Shown here: positions 40,711 through 51,275 of the stretch, piece by piece | Numbering within the stretch: position 1 is the first letter of the stretch | How the letters are laid out: every line of letters starts with the position of its first letter | Assembly (NCBI RefSeq): GCF_000150955.2 | Contig: NC_011679.1 | Span: 682,001-746,000 of the forward strand | Reading direction: 5' to 3' | DNA length: 64,000 nucleotides | Source of the DNA: Phaeodactylum tricornutum CCAP 1055/1 | Taxonomy: Eukaryota; Bacillariophyta; Bacillariophyceae; Surirellales; Neidiaceae | Notes under the pieces: model-generated | Database searches by the model: none | The model's input: only the letters and a program-made list of their open reading frames with translations | Told to the model about the DNA's origin: nothing | Translations under genes and position numbers: made by a program

Positions 40711-41282
40711 TTGATGCAAGCAAAGACCATCATCGTCACAAGAAAGGCGTGATTCCGACTGAGACCCCAGTGCAGCAAACCACCATTTAGTAATGTGGAT
40801 CCTATCGCTGATGTAATCAAAGCAGAATACATTCCTCGCAAGGTCGACCAGTATTTTGCCGGCGTGTCGATGCTGTCAAGTCCGTACACCAACAGTGCGT
40901 GTACGTAGTGCTGCAATACAATGTGGGACAAATATCCAGTCAAGAAGCTGACCGAATCCTTGTAGGTCTCCACTTGCTCGGGCAGATCCGGCAGGGTAGA
41001 TAGGTAATGGTACGCAAGACGTTCGCAGATGAAAAAGCAAACGTTACCGATGTTTCCGCTGACGAAGAATCGGAGTGGGTGGGGGACGCGCCTAAACCAG
41101 GTGTGCGCGACTCGGTGTCGGAAACCCAGCTTCGGTATGGGCGCATTCCGTCCGTGTGTTCTGGATCCGCCACGTATCGACGACAATGCATGCCAAGCCA
41201 GCGCACTACCGTTCAAAATGGCCGGGCCCGAGGCCTGGAGAAAGAGCGCGGACGGACCTGCGACAAACTGTACAGCGCTCAT
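40563..41282 (-). CDS. GtrA-like four-helix membrane protein
   Basis: 239 aa, ATG 41282. After a 65-residue leader rich in Ala, Ser, Gly and Arg come four predicted membrane helices: RFFVSGNIGNVCFFICERLAY, SFLTGYLSHIVLQHYVHALLV, MYSALITSAIGSTLLNGGLL and AFLVTMMVFACINYFWISYIV. The order and spacing match GtrA/DPMS-type proteins, which in bacteria move lipid-linked sugars across membranes. The leader could target an organelle. The last 25 residues (KRRPTGPPLRPNKK) are encoded opposite the DUF179 fragment, so this tail may be a recent addition. Confidence 0.6.
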   Translation of the reverse strand: MSAVQFVAGPSALFLQASGPAILNGSALAWHALSSIRGGSRTHGRNAPIPKLGFRHRVAHTWFRRVPHPLRFFVSGNIGNVCFFICERLAYHYLSTLPDLPEQVETYKDSVSFLTGYLSHIVLQHYVHALLVYGLDSIDTPAKYWSTLRGMYSALITSAIGSTLLNGGLLHWGLSRNHAFLVTMMVFACINYFWISYIVARSVAREASKSAITDTKRRPTGPPLRPNKKVPSVLGFRAG

Positions 41283-41715
41283 ATTCTAATACCTGAGTGA
41301 GGTCGCGCACTCAACAAGTAGTCACAAAAATGCAATACAAGATGCCGATCCTATTGTTGAAATTTATCTTAAAATTGACGGGGCTGTATCGTGCGTGAGC
41401 AGCTGGACGAGTTGCACCAGTGTAACTATCCGGAATCAACTGGCCTCAAAAGCTGACAGTGAATAATACACGTGATAATTTACGCCTGAAAACTGTATGA
41501 CATGAGACGGACAACTTTCTGTTACGACTCACAGTCATTTAAGCGATTCACAAATACATAGCTAGCCCAACGGAAATATTGTACACAACATAGCCTACCT
41601 ACCAAAACGTCAAGTTTTAAACACTCTGAAGCATAAGGTATTCGACATTATTCTAAGAATGCCTACGCTTTTCCACTCAACGATGAAAAAACGTTTTTAT
41701 TTGCGGAAGCATGAG
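41283..41715. other. Intergenic spacer
   Basis: 433 bp between the GtrA-like start and the WDR24 end; no gene seen. A CTCACAGTCATT motif is near 41528. Confidence 0.35.
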
Positions 41716-44700
41716 CTATGGGATGATCTCCATATGGTCGCTTTGTGCTAGATCACGAAGTGATTCCGTTCTTGGAAAGGCGCTGAGCGGTTGCATCATG
41801 TTACATTTGTGACCGCAGCCAGTGGGACACATTTCGCGAACAGGCTTTCCACTGAGACCACCAAACCATTGAAGCGCATGTTCCATATGACCGCCGTGAC
41901 CTAATATAGTTCAAGCGAGCGTGTTAGCAGCGACTTGCCCATGTTGCAAACGACGAAGAATGATTCTTACCGCATCCGGGGCACCATACATACATCCCTT
42001 TTACAGGTTCATGGCAAAGAAAACACATACCGATTCGACGTCGGCAGCTCTTACAAGCACGTCGAACAGTGCCGTCCAATGTGCTTGCACCTCCACTTTC
42101 GGACGACTGCAATGGCTTACCGCAGCTTGGACATGATTCGTAGATTCTAGCGATGCAAAGAGTTAGCGTCTTCTCCTAAAACAACAGTCCCCAAAACAAA
42201 TCAAAACTCACATTGTGGATTGCTGGTTCAAAGCTCCAATGAAGGGGTCTTTGCAGCTCCGAATAAGTAGTGAAGCATGTGAGAAGAGGCACATGTCTCG
42301 CAACAGATCTATGTACGAGAGATACCATTCTCGAACAAGATTTAGCTCGAGACCGGGAACACGGGTGGTCTGATCCGGCGTCAACACATCCAAAACTTCA
42401 CACAAGGCCACACAGCTCTGCACATCACCAGCGTCCGCCCGCTCCTCAAGAATTCCCTTGATTGTTGGCAGAAGAACGAATTGCATAATGTTACCCGGTT
42501 CCGAGCCTTTCTCTGGTAGGCCATCCAGGAGGGCGCTCTCTAGCATAGACGCCAGTAATCGCCACATGTGCGCAAGTGGGCCACAATTCAAACTCATTGC
42601 AATTTCTCCATTCTCCACACACAAAGCCTTCCTAGTAGGAAAGGATTCGCTGGGATACAAGACGTACGATTCTGCAAAGCGGGACAGATGTACCACCTCT
42701 GGTGCAATCGTAAGAGCTTGCTGTGACTGCCCCACTGGCTTGGCCTCGTGGTCCAGTTCCCCTTGGTCCAAGACATTGAAGACCAGTGTCGGCGTCTCCG
42801 AAGGCATACTTTTCTTTGACATCCAATGGTTTCTCAGAAGAAAGGCTGCAGGATCGACTGATGTCTCGCTCGGTAGCTCTCGAAAAACTCCTGGTGCCTG
42901 AGCTGTGATGCTGTCGTTTCTTAGCCCTGTTACTAGGAAATTCTCCCGTGGACCAGAGGGAATTTGTTGACAGACTGAAAAAACTTGAAGCGAACCATAT
43001 CCCCTCTGAAAAGGAGACAGGTTCGCCATAGCAAAGCAGGACGGTGGTACGCGCGAAATGGGTCGGTCTCCTGTAATACGGAAAGTGGGTGAGGCTTAAA
43101 ATCAGAATGGAACTCCGGTTGCTGCGATAGAGTACAATCTTACCGCGTACAAAACTTTGCAACAAACACCGTCCGTCCCTTCCAACGCTAATTACGTGCT
43201 GCCAAATCCCGATGGGCTTATCATATTCGTCAGCTTCACCCGTATCACGTGTCGAATCTGCTTCGTTTGTGCTTCCCTGAAGTCGAGAGCTTCCTCCTCG
43301 TTTATCCCCTCTCAAGTCTATCGATGACAACATTCTCGCTGTGGATAGCGAACGCCCGGTGTCATTTTGTTTTGGTTGCGGAGTATCCAACCAATCAAAG
43401 TCCATTACAGCTCCTTCCCGATGCCCTTCGACTACGCTAAGTGGCATAAAGGGTCTATGAAATGACCACAAGCCCAAAAGTCCAGGAAAGCCCGCGCTTG
43501 CACCTTTGATGGGAGCGGTTGCTACCGCTAACATAGACGAGTGCCGATCTTCATCTTCCAACAAAAATTTGTCGTTTGCTGGCAGCCTCCATCGCAGACG
43601 AGTGACGGAAGCGGAAATGTACAAGACGTGAAGCATGGCCTTGTCCGTTTGGCTTTTGTGTCTCGATCGGTCCAAATTGGCGGAGGATCCAAGGGTTCCA
43701 GTCAACCGCGGGACGGTGGGGAACAACGACGTGAGCCCGAACGAAACAGTGTGACTGTTGAAGCAACAACATAGTGAGCATTTTCGCTGTCATAGTAGCT
43801 AACTGATACAAATACAGTCCGGGTGTACCATAAGAACTCACCTGCCCCGTTCGGTGTCGGAAGAAGCCTCTGTGTTGACTGAATCGGCACGACTTGTTAC
43901 GGTTTCGTAGTTGGCGGCAAGGTTATTTTCATCTTTGTTGAGGGATAAGTAGGATACTAGATCCCAAATCTTGACGCATCGGTCACTAGCCCCTCCCGTT
44001 GCGAGAATATTCGGTTTCGTCGGATGCCAATCGATAGAAGTAGCGTCACCGGCGTGAGCCGTCATCTTGAGCATGGCTGGCTTGGGTAGGTGCATATTGT
44101 AAGCGACGAGTGAGCCGCTCGTTGTGACTAGAGCAAAAACTGGAACGATAGAGTGGTTGAGGTGGGAAGCTCCCAAAGCCTGAGGCATTCGCAACTATTT
44201 GACCTACCATCATCGTAAAAAGGGCTCCACGCAATATCCCGAACGGCTTCACTCTTCGGCTCAAAGTTTAAACGACAATACCAGGAATACGTCTGCACCG
44301 ACGCTGAGGTCGTATTCATACTCCGAAATAGACTAAATTGTTTGGATTCTCTCCTTCCTTGGGCCGGGGGCGGCTTCGATTGTTTGCGACGTTCCCAGAG
44401 CTTTACCGTCCCATCTTGGGAGGCCGACAGCAGCAAAAGTCGTGTCGGATGCCAAGCCAAACGATTGACGGCACGATTGTGTGGATTGAGTACAACTTCG
44501 TGCGGTGTCGCGTGCCCCGATCCCTGCAACAAGGCGTCCGCATTCCATACCACAATGACTCCGTTGGACCCCGCCACCGCCAAGAAAGTGTTGGCGCCGA
44601 GAGGAGTCTGCTCTCCCTTATCCGACGCCCCACTTTTACTAGCGCCTTCCGTATGCGTATACACCGACGCCGTGGTGGGTGGCACCCCCTTGGTAGGCTG

Positions 44701-45162
44701 ATGGCTCCACGCAACACTGGTAATGACGACGTTCATCGCGAGATTCGGTTGGGGAGCCGCGGCGGTTTTGGAGCCCAAACCAAAGGAAGCGAAACTATCC
44801 CGAACATCTTCGTGTATTCTTCCCATGGCACGATGATCTCCGGTAGTGGCGGTTTGAAAGTGCTGAGCGATCGGGATCGCCTGTAGAAGGGACAGGCCAT
44901 CCGCACCGACCCTCAGAATTTGGATGGTATCCTTGCTCGCCGTCACGGCGTGCGTTCGATCGGGCGACAACGCCAGGGACGAATACGGATGCGGGGATTT
45001 TTTCGGGAGCGACGCCACGACCGGATTGGTGACCGACATTGTGGGAGACGCGGCGGACGAGTGCTTTTTCCGGCCCGGGAGCGTCGGAGGATTCCGGACG
45101 GAGGTGCGGTCGGCCGATCCCGACTGGCGGCCTGGCCGTTGGACTGCCACCGATACAGGCAT
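41716..45162 (-). CDS. WDR24: GATOR2 subunit WDR24 (SEA2-like)
   Basis: WD40 plus RING-like protein of GATOR2, which relieves GATOR1 and so activates TORC1 on amino-acid supply. Six exons: 45162-44208, 44139-43842, 43754-43144, 43070-42212, 42146-41971 and 41900-41716, all with GT-AG introns of 65-87 nt and matching phases; total 1027 aa. WD repeats include LNPHNRAVNRLAWHPTRLLLLSASQDGTVKLW and ATSIDWHPTKPNILATGGASDRCVKIWDL. The C-terminus has the WDR24-type zinc cluster: CPSCGKPL, CKSCRRRIGMCFLCHEPVKG, WCPGCGHGGHMEHALQWF and CPTGCGHKC. The last two introns lie just before and within this cluster. Confidence 0.88.
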
Positions 45163-45751
45163 GCCTGCCGAAATTTGTTTCCGCGCGTCCGCAGTAAAGA
45201 CGACGGACCTCCGGACCTAGCAAGCTGATCACAAGATACGCTACATTTCGAAATGCAGCGGGGACCACACGGATTGGAAAACGACGATGAGGATGCGTGA
45301 ATCTGCAGAAATGTCGAACACGGTAGTGAAACACGAATGTTAAAGGCCTCTCGATGGAAAGGGTAGGGTTACTTCCATCCATTCGTATATTTGGGGTTTT
45401 TTTTTTCCAAAATTTTAAGAAGGCTGATTGGTTCACTTTGCGAAGAGTTGTCCGATTTCTTACCTTAAATTAGTCGTAGCTTTGTACATACTGAATGGAC
45501 ATTGGTGCTGTGTCTCGCTTCAGACATTGTGCTTCGAGAACGACAACCGCTTACTGTCAAATAGGAACACTGGATCTCTATCTACATTAGGCCGATGATG
45601 ATCTATCACCAGGCCAAGATCCATCAACGATACGATACATTGATCTAACAGTAAGGCGAGTACACGCCTCGCTTGAGCAGAGCTACTTCTCACGACGCAG
45701 CAGTAGGAAGGTAGTGTAGTGCCGTGCTTCTACACTAAAGGTTTTCTCTCC
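45163..45751. promoter_or_regulatory. Divergent promoter region WDR24/BASS
   Basis: 589 bp with both neighbours starting outward. A T9 run is near 45399 and a TTACTGTCAAAT motif near 45552. No gene seen. Confidence 0.35.
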
Positions 45752-47095
45752 ATGCGAGCTGTGGCACTCCAACTATGTATCCTAGGGGGTCTCCTGACGG
45801 CTCGGTCCGTTTCTAGTCTTTCGACAAGCGCACGTCTGCTCCCCAGAAGGCCAGTCTCCCCTCTCTCACGTTCTGCGGTCCCGGCAAGAGCGGACGGCCA
45901 GCGTTCACTGTCGCATTGCTTTGGAACGACAGTCTCCTCGTGTCAGTCCATCCCGCGTATCTCTACGACTCCCTGGGGCTTGTCGTCGAGTGCCGGTAGT
46001 TCGGATTCTTCCGATGCCTCCGTCTTGGACCGACTATTGGGCAAAGGCACCTCGGCGTTTCCCCTATTCGTGCTAGCTTCGGCCATTCTGGGTATTGCCA
46101 AGCCACAGACTCTCACGTGGGTCAATCAGGGGAATCTCATTTCGGTCATGCTCGCGAGTGTCATGTGTGGCACGGGCTTGACCTTGGAAATGCACGACTT
46201 TAAAACCGTTTTTCAAAAAGATTGGGGATCAGTCCCACTTGGGGTACTCTGTCAGTTTCTTATCATGCCACTCGCGGCCTTTGTGGTTGGTCGAACGTTC
46301 CTGTTCTCGTCCGGACCCACTGGTCCGTCTCTCTTCTTGGGACTCTGCCTCGTGGGATGCTCACCGGGAGGGACTGCGAGCAACTTGGTGTCGCTCATCG
46401 CCCAGGCCGATGTGGCCTTGTCCGTGATTCTCACCACCTGTTCCACCGTACTCGCCGTCCTTGCCACGCCGTTGCTGGTCAAGCTCTTGGTCGGTAGTAC
46501 GGTGGCGGTCTCGGGTGTGGCCCTGGTACAAGCCACGGCGCGCGTGGTCCTCCTTCCGGTGTTGTTGGGAATGATACTCAACGCCAAATTGCCGCGATTG
46601 GCTCGTTTTCTCAGTCGTTTCACTCCGTTTGCTTCCGTACTGCTGGTTAGCTTGATTTGTGGCGGGGTCGTTGCACAAAACGCGTCCATGCTACTACACT
46701 CACCGGCATCCGCAGCCAACTTGTCGGTAATTGGTGTAGCCGTTCTTATGCTTCATTCTCTCGGGTTTGCCGCTGGCTACCTGATTCCCAAATTCCTGTT
46801 TGGCAAATCCGAACGATCCTCCCGAACCATTGCCATTGAAGTTGGCATGCAAAATTCCGCTTTGGCGGTAGTACTGGCCCGATCCATTGGGGCGCCGCCA
46901 ATTGCCAGCTTGCCGGGGGCGCTCTCGGCGACCGCCCATTCCTGTCTCGGGAGTCTCCTGGCAGCCTACTGGCGGATCAAGGGTGATCCGGACGGAGATG
47001 GCGTAGGAAAGGACGTGTCGGAGGAGCCCTTCCCCTTTCAGCATCCCAGTTTGCGCATTTACGATTTAGGGTACGGGGACAAGACTGTAAAATAG
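45752..47095 (+). CDS. BASS-family (bile acid:Na+ symporter) plastid transporter
   Basis: 447 aa from ATG 45752 (MRAVALQLC); the ORF start at 45719 is a GTG. A signal peptide (LCILGGLLTARSVSSLS) and a Ser/Arg leader suggest plastid targeting. The SBF domain has about nine or ten helices and the conserved GTASNLVSLIAQADVALSV and CSPGG motifs, plus EVGMQNSALAVVLA near the second Na+ site. Plant BASS proteins carry pyruvate, 2-keto acids or similar organic anions with sodium; the substrate here is not known. Intronless. It converges with the RNase HII fusion gene (95 bp between ends). Confidence 0.85.
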   Translation: MRAVALQLCILGGLLTARSVSSLSTSARLLPRRPVSPLSRSAVPARADGQRSLSHCFGTTVSSCQSIPRISTTPWGLSSSAGSSDSSDASVLDRLLGKGTSAFPLFVLASAILGIAKPQTLTWVNQGNLISVMLASVMCGTGLTLEMHDFKTVFQKDWGSVPLGVLCQFLIMPLAAFVVGRTFLFSSGPTGPSLFLGLCLVGCSPGGTASNLVSLIAQADVALSVILTTCSTVLAVLATPLLVKLLVGSTVAVSGVALVQATARVVLLPVLLGMILNAKLPRLARFLSRFTPFASVLLVSLICGGVVAQNASMLLHSPASAANLSVIGVAVLMLHSLGFAAGYLIPKFLFGKSERSSRTIAIEVGMQNSALAVVLARSIGAPPIASLPGALSATAHSCLGSLLAAYWRIKGDPDGDGVGKDVSEEPFPFQHPSLRIYDLGYGDKTVK

Positions 47096-47189
47096 GCGAA
47101 AGCCCCCGAATAGTTTCGTATTCGTCCTGCTACCAACCCGCACAACATTACTACAACTTACATACAAAATAGAGACGGACCTCTACAGG

Positions 47190-48830
47190 CTATATTCTGG
47201 TAGCAGTTACAACGTAGAGAGGATCACCTGATATTCTTTGGTTTCGCCCTTTCCGTACCGACAAGTCTTTGGCTTGAATGTCTCGAAAGAGACCGTCTCG
47301 GCAGAAATGAAAGTAGGCTCCTACCGTGAACGCATGATCAATGTCATCGGCACCCGTCCAAATACCAACAGCCTTGCTTAAAAACAAGCGATTGGAAAAC
47401 AAAACGTGAGCGGTTCCACCGGATTTCAATACACGACCTATTTCTCGGCACACTTCCAGTGGCTGGCGCAAGTAGTCGATACTCAATTGGCAAAAGATGG
47501 TATCGAAGGATCCCGATGCGTAGGGTAGGTTTGCATTCTTGTTCAAATCCTGGACGGTCCATTCGGTAAGGACTGCGTTGGCTTGTAGTTCTTTGGCATT
47601 CATGCCCAGACCGGCGACTCGTGCACAAGATACTTTGGGTTCCAAATGACTGGTCCAGCTGGAGCAGAGATCGAGGACGGCCGCGTCGGGAATATGTGCA
47701 ACTGTTTGTGAAACGTAGGATGTGAGTATCCCAACCGCCTGATCATCTACATGCTCCACGAAACGAGGATCACTATAGAAAATGCTATCGCTCGATGAAT
47801 CCAATGTTCCAAATAAGGCTTTCTCGTCACCCTCGAGAGGGTTATCCACCGTGCTCCAATCAGTAGGTATCGAAGTTTCGATTTCTCCCTTGTCTGGCAG
47901 CGCAGTGCCTGTTTTGGGATCGTTCGTCATGGCCTCGGCTTGGGAGACCCAACCAAAGGACGAGAATCCTACGGTGCACGCTGTCAAAAGCACAGTCATG
48001 GCTTCCTTTCGCGACGACAAGTTTCCGTGGCGATTGAGCACGGGTTTGCAAGACTGTCGGTGGATGGGGGAATAGCCGTGCTGGTGCAGTATCTCCGTAT
48101 GGGCTCTGGACGGGTAGCCTCCGTTCCGATCAAAGTCGTACAACGGGTACTTGACGGCGGCCAAGGCCATGTGGCGATCTCGTGTGACGCGGGCCAGGAT
48201 GGAAGCCAAGGCCACCGTGTACACGTAAGCATCTCCTTGTTTCCACGGTCGCGAGGTACACCCGTCCACTTTGGGCGACCGATGTCCATCCACGATACTG
48301 TATGGCTGGCAGTGGGGATATTCCGCACGGAGTTGGGACACCACGTCCTCGATGGAATCTTGAAAGCAGTTGAGGGTGGCGTTTGTCGCAGATTGTTCGT
48401 CAATCTCGGCAGCTGATCTTTCCTGGATACTCCAAAGGTACCGGGACGGATTCTGGACGATTGCTTCATAAATTCGTTCCCGATCCTTTGTGGAGAGCGA
48501 TTTGCTGTCGTCCACTCCATCAATCCAGAGACCATCGGCGGCGTTGTCCCGCACGCAACAACTGGCGGTCACAACGGGACCGGCAATGCATCCACTGCCG
48601 GATTCGTCGCTGCCAATCACGTGTGTGAATTCGGGCAGCAAGGCACGCTCAATCGCCCAGACGTCATCTCGTTGCCGCAACGGCTTGCGTCGGTTGCCGT
48701 GACGACTCGGGGTCGAACGTGTGCGGCGTCCCGGACTCGATCCGACGGTCAGAGCCGTTGTTGTCGTCGTCGTCGGAATGGCCCGCCAACCGGTGATGAG
48801 CAGCGCCGTCGCAATCGGTAGCCTTCTCAT
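47190..48830 (-). CDS. RNase HII fused to a lumen-signal-bearing class I methyltransferase
   Basis: One uninterrupted 546-codon frame. Residues 66-267 form a complete RNase HII, which removes RNA from RNA-DNA hybrids: the acidic quartet is Asp75, Glu76 (DESGSGCIAGPVV), Asp181 (IVDGH) and Asp218 (TRDRHM), and the C-terminal block GYPSRAHTEILHQHGYSPIHRQSCKP is typical. The usual DEAGRG is DESGSG. Residues 272-301 look like a thylakoid-lumen signal: SSRKE, a hydrophobic stretch VLLTACTVGFSSFGW, then QAEA. From about 375 a methyltransferase fold appears (VLDLCSSWTSHLE, SFDTIFCQLSIDYL, EIGRVLKSGG). The N-terminus (MRRLPIATALLITGW) looks like a signal peptide. Fusion or a missed split into two genes are both possible. 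Confidence 0.85.
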   Translation of the reverse strand: MRRLPIATALLITGWRAIPTTTTTTALTVGSSPGRRTRSTPSRHGNRRKPLRQRDDVWAIERALLPEFTHVIGSDESGSGCIAGPVVTASCCVRDNAADGLWIDGVDDSKSLSTKDRERIYEAIVQNPSRYLWSIQERSAAEIDEQSATNATLNCFQDSIEDVVSQLRAEYPHCQPYSIVDGHRSPKVDGCTSRPWKQGDAYVYTVALASILARVTRDRHMALAAVKYPLYDFDRNGGYPSRAHTEILHQHGYSPIHRQSCKPVLNRHGNLSSRKEAMTVLLTACTVGFSSFGWVSQAEAMTNDPKTGTALPDKGEIETSIPTDWSTVDNPLEGDEKALFGTLDSSSDSIFYSDPRFVEHVDDQAVGILTSYVSQTVAHIPDAAVLDLCSSWTSHLEPKVSCARVAGLGMNAKELQANAVLTEWTVQDLNKNANLPYASGSFDTIFCQLSIDYLRQPLEVCREIGRVLKSGGTAHVLFSNRLFLSKAVGIWTGADDIDHAFTVGAYFHFCRDGLFRDIQAKDLSVRKGRNQRISGDPLYVVTATRI

Positions 48831-49236
48831 GAGAAGGACGTGGAATGTGGAGACGGACTCTCTGTGTCACTGTCACTTGTACAGCTGTATCATTAGTTGG
48901 TCTGAGGCGTTGGCGTCGTGTTCGATTACATAACGTTCGAAAATCGTTTTGTCCGGTGTGAACCGATTGCTAAACCCTAATTTCTATTAAGCATAGGTTT
49001 CTATGGTCTACTAACAGTTATGTCACAGTCAATGGGGGAAGGAGGAGAGTCTATGGTAGTTATCTGTACACTCGCGTAGTCTCGTGCCGTCCAAGGCCGC
49101 ACGCGAATGGAAATTTGACATTTGACAGTGAGACTTGTTACACAATCTACACTGCACCACCAGCACCGACTACAACAGAGCGCTGTCTATCAGGAACAAC
49201 ACTGCCGCCGGTACGAAATAGAGAGATTCGGGGACG
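48831..49236. promoter_or_regulatory. Divergent promoter region RNase HII fusion/SRP54
   Basis: 406 bp with outward-facing starts. GTCACAGTCAAT is at 49022-49033, next to TAACAGTTATG (49012) and followed by TTGACAGTGAG (49122), three related motif copies in about 110 bp. Confidence 0.45.
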
Positions 49237-51133
49237 ATGGTACTCGCCGAGTTGGGTGGGAAATTGCGGGACTCTTTGCGCAAGTTACAGTCGGCTTCCA
49301 CGCAGGGCGTCACGGAAAAGGAAGTCGATGCGCTGTTGAGCGACGTTGCCCGGGCCCTCATTGAAGCCGACGTCAACGTCAAACTGGTCATGCAGTTGCG
49401 GGCGTCAATCAAGGGCAAGGTGGAGGATTTACTGGACGACGACGATGAAAAACAACCAAACGTGCGGGCCCAACGCGATTTGGCCAAAACGATCCAACGT
49501 GCGGTCGTCGATGAACTCGTCGCCCTCTTGTCGCCGACCTATGCGCAAAAGGCCTACACGATGCGCAAGGGAAAACCCAACGTCGTATTATTCGTCGGAC
49601 TCCAGGGTGCCGGAAAGACTACTTCTATTGCCAAATTCGCGCATTATTATCAACGTCGTGGGTGGAAGACGGCCATGGTCTGTGCCGATACTTTTCGCGC
49701 CGGCGCTTTTGATCAGCTCAAACAAAACGCCACCAAACTGCGGGTTCCCTTCTACGGTTCCTACACGGAAGCAGATCCGGTAGTGATCGCCGAAGACGGA
49801 GTCAGACAGTTCGTCAAGGATCGGTACGAAGTCATCATTGTCGATACGTCCGGGCGACACAAGCAGGAGTCGGCCTTGTTTGACGAAATGCAAGAAATAT
49901 CGGAGGCGGTGCGCCCGGACAATACCGTTCTTGTCATGGACGCGACGCAAGGACAGGCGGTTTACGATCAAGCATTGGCTTTTCACAATGCTGTGGATGT
50001 AGGTGCCGTCATCGTTACGAAACTGGATGGCCACGCCAAAGGTGGCGGGGCCTTGTCGGCTGTCGCAGCCACGTCTTCTCCCATTTTGTTTCTCGGATCG
50101 GGAGAACATTTTGACGACCTTGATCCGTTTAACGCCCAGTCGTTTGTTTCCAAACTTTTGGGATTTGGGGACGTGCGGGGATTGATGGATGCCATGAAAT
50201 CGGTGACGGATTCAAAAACCCAGGAACAACTTATGGAACGCATGTCCAAGGGAGAATTCACTTTGCGGATGATGTACCAGCAGTTTGAGAAAGTCATGAG
50301 TATGGGCGTACGTACCGTTATCGAAGGATGATGGATTTGGTTGATCGATTCTACTTGCTTTTTTGCTCATTTGTCTTTGCTTTCCTCGTGTCCGCGGTAG
50401 CCTTTGAACAAACTGGTTGGAATGATGCCAGGTGTAAGTACTATCGAATACATATGAAGAGTCATTTTGTCTCGAGCGCTTCTCATTATTCTTGGTTCTA
50501 TTACAGATGCCAGATTATCTCGTACCGAAAGGGGGCGATCAGCAAGCCACGGATCGCTTGCGAAAATTCATGATCATGATGGATTCCATGAACAATGCCG
50601 AATTGGATGGAAAAATTGATATGCATGTAAAGGACGATCCACAAATTGAATCGCGGATTCGCCGGATTGCCGCGGGCTCGGGGTCGCACCCCAACGAGGT
50701 GAAAATGCTCCTCCTGGCACACAAGCAGTTCGAAGGAATGGTCTCCAAAATGGGAAAATCTGGGCTCATGGGCAAGGGCGCCCAGCAACGTCAAGCTCAG
50801 TTACAAGCGCAAATGCGCAAAAATCCTAACTTTATCAATCAACGCTTGAATCAGATGGATCCACGCATGTTGCAGCAAATGGGAGGCCGTGAAAGTGTTA
50901 TGGCCATGATGCAGCAAATGGCCAAGGGCGGAGGTGCGGGTGGCGGTGGTATGCCCAATATGGAGGCTCTTATGGGCGGTGGTGTCGAGGGAATGCCCGG
51001 AATGATGCCTCCGGGAGGAGGAATGCCTGGAATGGGTGGTGGAAATGCGGGTGGTATGGATATGACCTCAATTATGAAGATGGCGCAAGCTATGGGTATG
51101 GGAGGTGCGCCGCCGGCTAGTTCTGGTAGATAA
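49237..51133 (+). CDS. SRP54: Signal recognition particle 54 kDa GTPase (SRP54)
   Basis: Binds signal sequences and the SRP RNA and pairs with the SRP receptor in GTP-dependent targeting to the ER. Exons 49237-50307 and 50507-51133 with a 199-nt phase-0 intron give 565 aa. N domain, then G domain: G1 GLQGAGKTT, DTFRAGAFDQL, G3 DTSGRHKQE, G4 TKLDGHAKGGG and LGSGEHFDDLDPF. The M domain follows with RRIAAGSGSHPNEVKMLL and a Met-rich helix. A long tail of Gly, Met and Pro (GGGMPGMGGG) is added. The RRIAAGSGxxxxEV motif and Met tail fit the cytosolic type rather than cpSRP54, and no transit peptide is present. Confidence 0.92.
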
Positions 51134-51275
51134 GGTTTCGGAGCAAGGCGTTCCTTTCTCTATGAAGAGGATTACGTCCCAGGCCGACAAGTCTTTCAGA
51201 ATCTAGAAATCGGAATTTTTCTCTATGCTAGTGTGATTATTCTTGTGATCGTTGCCTCTGTTTGAACTCATTTTT

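Noticed and set aside
45719-45751. Upstream GTG start for the BASS gene
   Set aside because: Nuclear genes start with ATG; the ATG at 45752 gives a proper signal peptide.
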